This document shows, one piece after another, positions 57,957 to 64,000 of a stretch of 64,000 nt of DNA. The notes beneath the pieces were generated by a model. It had not been told where the DNA came from. It saw nothing but the letters and a program-made list of their open reading frames with translations, and did no database searches. A program made the translations under genes and the position numbers. This stretch comes from Balanoglossus misakiensis (Eukaryota > Hemichordata): NCBI GenBank assembly GCA_040954595.2, contig CM082598.2:3410001-3474000 (forward strand), in the 5' to 3' direction. The first letter of the stretch is position 1. The number at the start of each line of letters is the position of its first letter.

Positions 57957-60900
57957 TATGAATAGTCCGGGTCCATCCTCATTATGTTAAATGACATTCT
58001 TTACCATTAGCCTATATCAATATTTTATGAAGCTTTGTGCCAACGGCTGTTGGTGGATGATAATCAATTTTGAAATATGCTTAAGTGGGAAAATAATGTC
58101 AATATGTCAATTAGGAAATGCAAACTCTCCATTTTATGACTTCTGACAGGAAAACAAGTACACCACTTTTTGTAAATTTACACAGTGCACTTCTAGTACT
58201 TATTGTCAAAAAAATTATTGTCAAAAGTTATAGAATAATTAAGTGACTCTTTATCACTGGAGCATTGATAAGTATAACTTTGTCGGCATGGTTTAAGTAT
58301 ACAGTTATTGCCGGCATATGTTCATACATGTAAAATTAAATGTTTTCAATTTCACTTTTACAGTTTGGTTTTTATTGCTTTTATTTAGCATCGCGCAAAC
58401 ATGCAGGTACAATAAAATTCGAAGATGACTTTATGCTGCCTACTAAGAACGTATGCACAAACGTATTCCAACACACACAATATGCCACAATATCATCAGT
58501 ATTCTGTGTGCTAACTGTACTCTTCTCATTTAAACATAGAAGATGCTCAGGCATATGTTTTTCGTTACCTGCTGTTTTGTGTTGTAATAGCTAAGGGTTA
58601 TTTCCTCCAGATGGATCTTACACATGCGAGGAGGTTGTACACGTATTAGAGTGTAAGACTATGTTCTCCACAATGATTTCTTGGCATATGCAGACAAGTC
58701 TTTAAGTTCCACCATCTAAGTAGTTATTACTTAAGACACATGCAATAAAGTTGATGAAACCTGGGTAATACATGTCTTTAACTTTAATCCTCCTATGTGA
58801 ATGCACAGCTTCTACTGATGTTTCTAGTATCAGGAAAGTTTGATGCGGCACAGTTAAAATTTCCAGGTAAACCCCCACCCTCAATGTTGGTTTATTAAAT
58901 GTTAAGTCAATATCCCACAGTTTTAAGTCTGCACAGATATCATGTTGGCAAGCATGAGTTGGGAATCTGTATGTCCCAATTATATGTTCCAGCCACAATC
59001 TCTGCATTTATGTGAATTACCTAATATGATTTAATGTACTAAATCGCTTCTGAGAAGTATTATAATTAAACGCCCCGCATGCTAGTAACAATTTTACTTC
59101 CCTTTACGGTGAAAGACATGGTAGATCATAATGATTGTCTAACTGGGTCAGTGGAATATCAAACGGTTTAATAAACATGCAGATTATAAGCTTCGACTAA
59201 ATTGCCACTACAACAGGATCTGTGGTTATTGGTTCGTGTGGCCTTAACGCCTTGTGTGTTTAATGAATTTTGCCGGCGATACCTCGTAGTAACAGATGAT
59301 TTACATTCATGTTTGTACACTTCGATTAACCTACATTTTCAGATAATACACTAAGAATTATAATTTTCAAACACGTATGTGCTACACTAGAATTATAATT
59401 TGCATTCACGTATAAGTATACATGTTGAATAATACTTTAAATTTGTGCAAATTGATTCTTTTAGGTCCGCATGCTCAAATGAAATCGAAACTCATTTGAA
59501 ATGATGTGATGTGCAAATCTTACGAACATGTTTTCGACAACATCAGACGAATGCACACCGTGGCAATCAGCATATTGTGGTTTGCCAATCAAGAATGGCA
59601 AGGTTTCTATTTTTAAACATTCTGGTTTATTAGTTAATGGGAATTTTTCATTTGCAGTGGATATTCAAACGTCTGTTAGAATTACACAAGGAAACTAAAC
59701 ATTGCTGTTGATCCCTTCGAGTCATGAATTTACAGCATGCGAATATTAATATTTAAACCTTTGCCATGTTTTTCTTTACAAGATGACTGATAGAAAGCAT
59801 TTACAAATGTCTGCAAACACCTGAGAACTTGAAAGCGAACGAAGACGCTTTAACAGAACCCAATCTCTCAGCTCCGTCAGTTTCTATATTTCCTTTCTAA
59901 TGTAGGAGTTAAAATAATAACCACATGTGTATGCAGAGGAGTGGGTGTACATTGTGAACGTGAGGACTTTGGAAACGTTCATTAATGATTGAAAGTGATG
60001 CCTAAATTGCCATAAAATTATCACCCAATGGAGGCAACTCTGTGAGTCACATTGAAGCAAATTGCCTGGATTAGAAACAGCATTCATCGTCAGCATTCAA
60101 TGCATTTAAATGGCCGCGAAATGTAAAATATAAGCTTAATCAGCGACTTGGACATGTCAATCTGAATTTCTATTTCACGGTGACCTGAAAACTTTTAGCC
60201 TAACTTCGTGAAACATGACCAGGGTACTGTGAAAGTAATTTATTAATGCAGTCCAGAAAACAAAATGAGAGCAACACTGATGAACCAAAGGAAATTGGTT
60301 TTGTTTGACTTATAAAAGTGCAAAGGCCAGAGATTTCTGTGTCAAAATGCATTTGCCACTCACACACACATCTGAGCAAACATCCATGAAATAATTGGGG
60401 GTGTTTTAATATTTTAATTTAGGGTAGTTATTCATCAGTTATGACGTCATATGTATAATAATAAACCAGCAAATCCTTGTATAACACAATGAAAGTGTGA
60501 AGTTAATACGCAACACACAATGAACAAACCAATAAGCAAACATTAATAACTCTTTGTAATTTTCAGATGGTGCAGAACACTTTTAAAATAAGCTTTGTAG
60601 AGTCAGTTAAGTGTGTAAGATATGTGCATGCAGCTGTAGTCTTCAAACCATCGTATCAAAATGTAAATCTCACAATGTCGTCCTATAGTAAGATCACTTA
60701 AATAATATCTGCTGCTTTAAAGACCACGACGTTGTACTTTTCCGATCACATTAAGTCTTGGAATTGATTGACACCGAAGTATATGTTATTAACCCTGTTG
60801 CATTTTAACCAAGGCATCAAGGCCTATTTCTGTGGTAATCTGTTCATTTGCACAGCACTTTATGAATTATCGATCGGCAGGCAGAATAGATCTGTCATTG

Positions 60901-63867
60901 AATTGATGGTGCAATATTGCAAGGGTTATAGTGTATAATCTTCCTTTCAAAGGCTTTAACGTCCACTGTGTGTTTTCTACTGCATTACGTGTTGATAGAA
61001 TGCTTTCAACATGCATTAATAACTTCCCGCGTTTTTGACATTCGCGAATGTGTTCTAACCTACTTTTACTAATGTACGAATGTTGACTGCGTGCTTTGTC
61101 CACTTTACTGTGATAACTCCATATACATGTGAGTGACCCGTATTCTAAAAATACCCACTATTAAATATTTCGACCGCACTTACTTCAGGGGAAATAGTTT
61201 AATTGAATGAAACCTTCAAGACTGATATCTGATATCTTCCTAAAATCGTGTACAGCAGCAATTTGCGTTGCGCTGTAGAAAATGCGAAGAATCTGTCACG
61301 TATATGCACATATAGAAATTAGAGGTGACTGCATACTTTGAGTATCCTGAGAGATATACCTTTAGAAGCATTGCACACTAAGCCAGTCGCAACTGACTGA
61401 TGAAGATTTATTAAACTCAGGGCGTATATTTACCCTGAGGATCAGACGATGTCATGGATAATACTGTCTGAATGATCCTGAATGAAAGAATTGTAAATAA
61501 TCTAACAAGGGAGGACATGTTTTCTTCTGTACATCATTTTATCTGTCCATTTAGAATACATGCCAGGGCTAAGTGTTATTATGATTGTTCGCCTGTAAAT
61601 AGAATGATTCTTTGATTCATAGTTTTCACTTAAACATATTGCATTCATCTTTGAAATTATAATAATCCTTTCATTTCAAAAGGTCACCATCACGCAAGGT
61701 CTTCATCGATTTATAATTTTTTGGTTAATTAATCACCAGCGTGTGTAACATATTACTTTGAAATGATGATTTTGTATGTGTGAATGAAAAGTATGTCTTA
61801 CGGGATCGTAAACTGTTCAAGATGGTAACATGCGTCTTCGTTATCTGATTAGTGATGTATCCAGACACCTCAAGTGGTGCAACTGCATGATTTGTATCGT
61901 AACAAATAATCAGTTGAATGCCCCATTTGATTAAATGTCTCACTTAATTACCTGAGTCGTCTGTCAGGAAATGTATTTACCGGATGGGAATTCTAATGCA
62001 AGGCTGGCAACATGTGGTGGGACAATTCCACCTATCAACTCTGGCGAGCATTAAGGTGTAGTTTAAGAGGGTGTACCTCATGAACGAACAGGGTTCAGAC
62101 ATGCACAGATATATGCAAGGGAAACAGCTTATCATACGTATACTGCATGCGAATGAGGTGTATGTTGTGTTCTGACAAACTTGAAAAACAGATTGTATAA
62201 CAGAGGTTATTAATCAATAATGCTCAACAGATACCTTTTCAGAGAGCTTTTAAATAAATTCCTTGATTGAATTGAATTGATTTTATTTTTTATTATCATT
62301 ATGTACATGTAGGAATCACCAGTGTCTCTGGCCAGGACGACTGCACAGTGGCGACAACATTTGTCAGCAGAAAAGTCAATCACTCCGCTCTGCGAAATCA
62401 TGTGATAACTTCACGGCATACAGGAACTTTGGGAAGGTGTGCGATAGTGTGCCAGACGACGATGAACTGTCGTTCTTTCAACTTCAACGGATTCACAGGG
62501 GACTGCGAGCTGAATGATGCATGCATGGATGACTTTGTGTACGATATGCAGACGGACGTCAACTCCAGATACATACAGATGGTAGTTGGCGAGGTTGAGG
62601 TAATTAAAACAAAATCAGAAAACCCTCTTTAAAGTTTAAGTAAATATAAATGTTGTTTAATTGCATCTGTTTCATCATCACTAACAGTTTTGGGGGGATT
62701 TTTCTAAGAAAAAAAGTTTGTTTACTCAGAATGCTTTATAAATTTCTCCAATTTACGCCTTATATCCCCCACTTGTGTGAGCTCTATGCCTCTCTGTTGG
62801 AAAACTGTATCCAGATTTCATTTCGCTTGTCGTTTCTGTTGGAATTTTATCTCTGGATGAACATCCCCTGAATGTTTCTGTGAGAACTGATTATCTGGAC
62901 TAATAATAATTGCAACTCCACTGTCTTTAGATTTTAGATGCAGTTTGTCAAGACAGTCCGTGCGAAAACGGCGGAACGTGCAAGTTAAGTGACTGCGAGA
63001 GTGATGACGTCATTTCATGCGACTGTCCGGAAGGGTATAGTGGGCAGTACTGTCAAATAGGTATGAAATCACCCAATGAAGTGTCACCAAAATAAATCCA
63101 GTCATTGCAATCAGCTTTGATATGGTCATTTATCATGTCTTTCGTCTGTTGGCTGAGAAGGCAGTCACTGTATTCAAAATTTCCTAAGCCTCGTCATCCA
63201 GTCATCCAACTTACAAATATTTGTATCCATGGTTTTTGACGACAATTCTAAGTTGTCTGTGATTTTGTGATTTATTTTGTTGGTGAGTTTTGTTAACTGC
63301 AGGGGAAATTGAAATTATAATTGCATGCATGCACAATAATGCTTGAGGCCATATCTATTCTGTATACCCTATGGTGTTTGTTTTTGTGATTTTGGTGCAT
63401 TAGCCGCAATACAGTGGCCTAGTAAGAGCTGGAAAAAAACACCTAATTTTACCAACAGTAACTATGTCAGTACACCAATTACTTGAGGTAATTCTTTGTA
63501 AAGTTTTATTACTTATTTCCTCCTAATCTACCTTCTGCAAAAGCCAGTCAGCTAAAATAAAAATATACTACCGGTATACACTGCAAGCTATGTGCCCCAG
63601 GTATTCATAAAATCAGTAATTTGCAATTATAAATCTAGAATGTCTAAGGGAGGAAAAAAAGATGTTTGATTATTTCTGATTTGGAATCTTACACAGAGGG
63701 TGCTCCGTGTGAAGACCCGGGACCAGCGACAGCAAACGTCGTTTACAATGTAAGCGCTGGTGGCGGATTTGCCTATTTTTGGTGCGATGACGGTTACATC
63801 CTCCAGGGGTCTTCAACTCTCCGGTGTAGCCATGGCAACTGGAGCGATGACTCTCCAACGTGTCGCC
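49150..63867 (+). CDS. Secreted PAN-EGF-sushi modular protein (partial, 3' end outside)
   Basis: Four exons join in phase to 209 codons plus one base: 49150-49189, 62313-62599, 62931-63060 and 63697-63867; more exons must follow. Residues 1 to about 20 are a signal peptide (MIFSLLMVFSVVTG then ITSVSG before QDDC), split by a 13 kb phase-1 intron. Residues about 24-108 form a PAN/apple domain (CAIVCQTTMNCRSFNFNG, CELNDAC). Residues about 114-152 form an EGF domain (CENGGTC, CDCPEGYSGQYC). Residues about 156-209 form a sushi/CCP domain (Cys pairs, FWCDDGYILQGSSTLRCSHG, W before the last Cys). The EGF and sushi exons end in phase 1, as expected for shuffled modules. Such proteins act in adhesion, complement-like recognition or coagulation-like matrices; the actual role is unknown. 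Linking exon 1 to exon 2 across 13 kb is inference supported by phase and by the completed signal peptide. Confidence 0.78.
50822..50858. repeat. GGA and GACA microsatellites
   Basis: GAGGAGGAGGAGGAG followed directly by ACAGACAGACAGA. Confidence 0.8.
57881..57955. repeat. CTAT tetranucleotide microsatellite, about 18 units
   Basis: An uninterrupted TATC/CTAT run of about 74 bp. It is probably length-polymorphic. Confidence 0.97.
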
Positions 63868-64000
63868 GTGAGTATATAGTTGTCAATTATTCCTTTGTAC
63901 TTTGCTTACATTTCCCTGCATGTTTAGCTTTGAAAAGAGTCTTAAATTGACGAAATTATGTATTATGTGTTCAAAGGGCATGGCTGAAGTGATGGTGCAT

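Larger units (their letters stand above)
49190..62312 (+). other. 13 kb first intron of the PAN/EGF/sushi gene
   Basis: AT-rich, mostly unique-looking sequence. It contains a GGA/GACA tract (50822-50858) and a CTAT microsatellite (57881-57955). One minus-strand open frame (52712-53011) has a somewhat protein-like composition but no recognisable family. No nested gene is supported. Confidence 0.55.

Noticed and set aside
54000-62300. Scattered 60-100 codon open frames in the long intron
   Set aside because: Composition is AT-driven and there is no recognisable motif, splice pairing or repeat family.

Overview
The window is nuclear DNA of an invertebrate animal. It is AT-rich, its genes are split into many small exons with GT-AG introns, and it is dotted with short inverted-repeat elements and microsatellites. 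The encoded proteins are clearly animal and very close to vertebrate ones: a DENND5 Rab regulator of the same length as human DENND5A, a CDC37 co-chaperone, an ESCRT-III CHMP2A and a modular PAN/EGF/sushi secreted protein. A marine deuterostome such as amphioxus fits best, but a lophotrochozoan cannot be excluded; this is inference.

Layout. At 57-603 (minus) is the first coding exon of a secreted coiled-coil protein that leaves the window on the left. At 4063-25596 (minus) a complete DENND5 gene is reconstructed from 20 exons whose phases all join (1287 residues). Its start codon faces that of CDC37 (25924-29344, plus, 10 exons, 377 residues) across only 327 bp. A second head-to-head pair follows: an unrecognised acidic, coiled-coil gene (32142-40357, minus, 21 exons, 925 residues) and CHMP2A (coding 41264-42746, plus, 5 coding exons, 223 residues). 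After about 6.4 kb without a recognisable gene, a secreted protein starts at 49150 (plus) with a signal-peptide exon, a 13 kb intron and then PAN, EGF and sushi module exons; it runs off the right end.

The genes do not form one pathway. DENND5 (Rab control of Golgi and endosome traffic) and CHMP2A (ESCRT-III membrane scission) both act in membrane trafficking, and CDC37 loads kinases onto Hsp90. The two divergent pairs probably share promoters. The edge genes are extracellular.

Introns and spacers carry several non-autonomous DNA-element families, several visible as multiple copies: a ~90 bp family with TTAACCCTTTCACC ends (8 or more copies), a ~180-210 bp family with TACTGTAAAACAC ends, a 347 bp TTAA-flanked palindrome plus a decayed relative, a 986 bp TTAA-flanked element with perfect 17 bp ends, and a 1413 bp hAT-like element with perfect 16 bp ends and 5 bp direct flanks. 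Two small duplications copy pieces of coding exons with their splice acceptors into DENND5 introns.

Exon borders were read by eye from splice signals, reading phase and similarity to remembered families. No alignment or transcript evidence was available.
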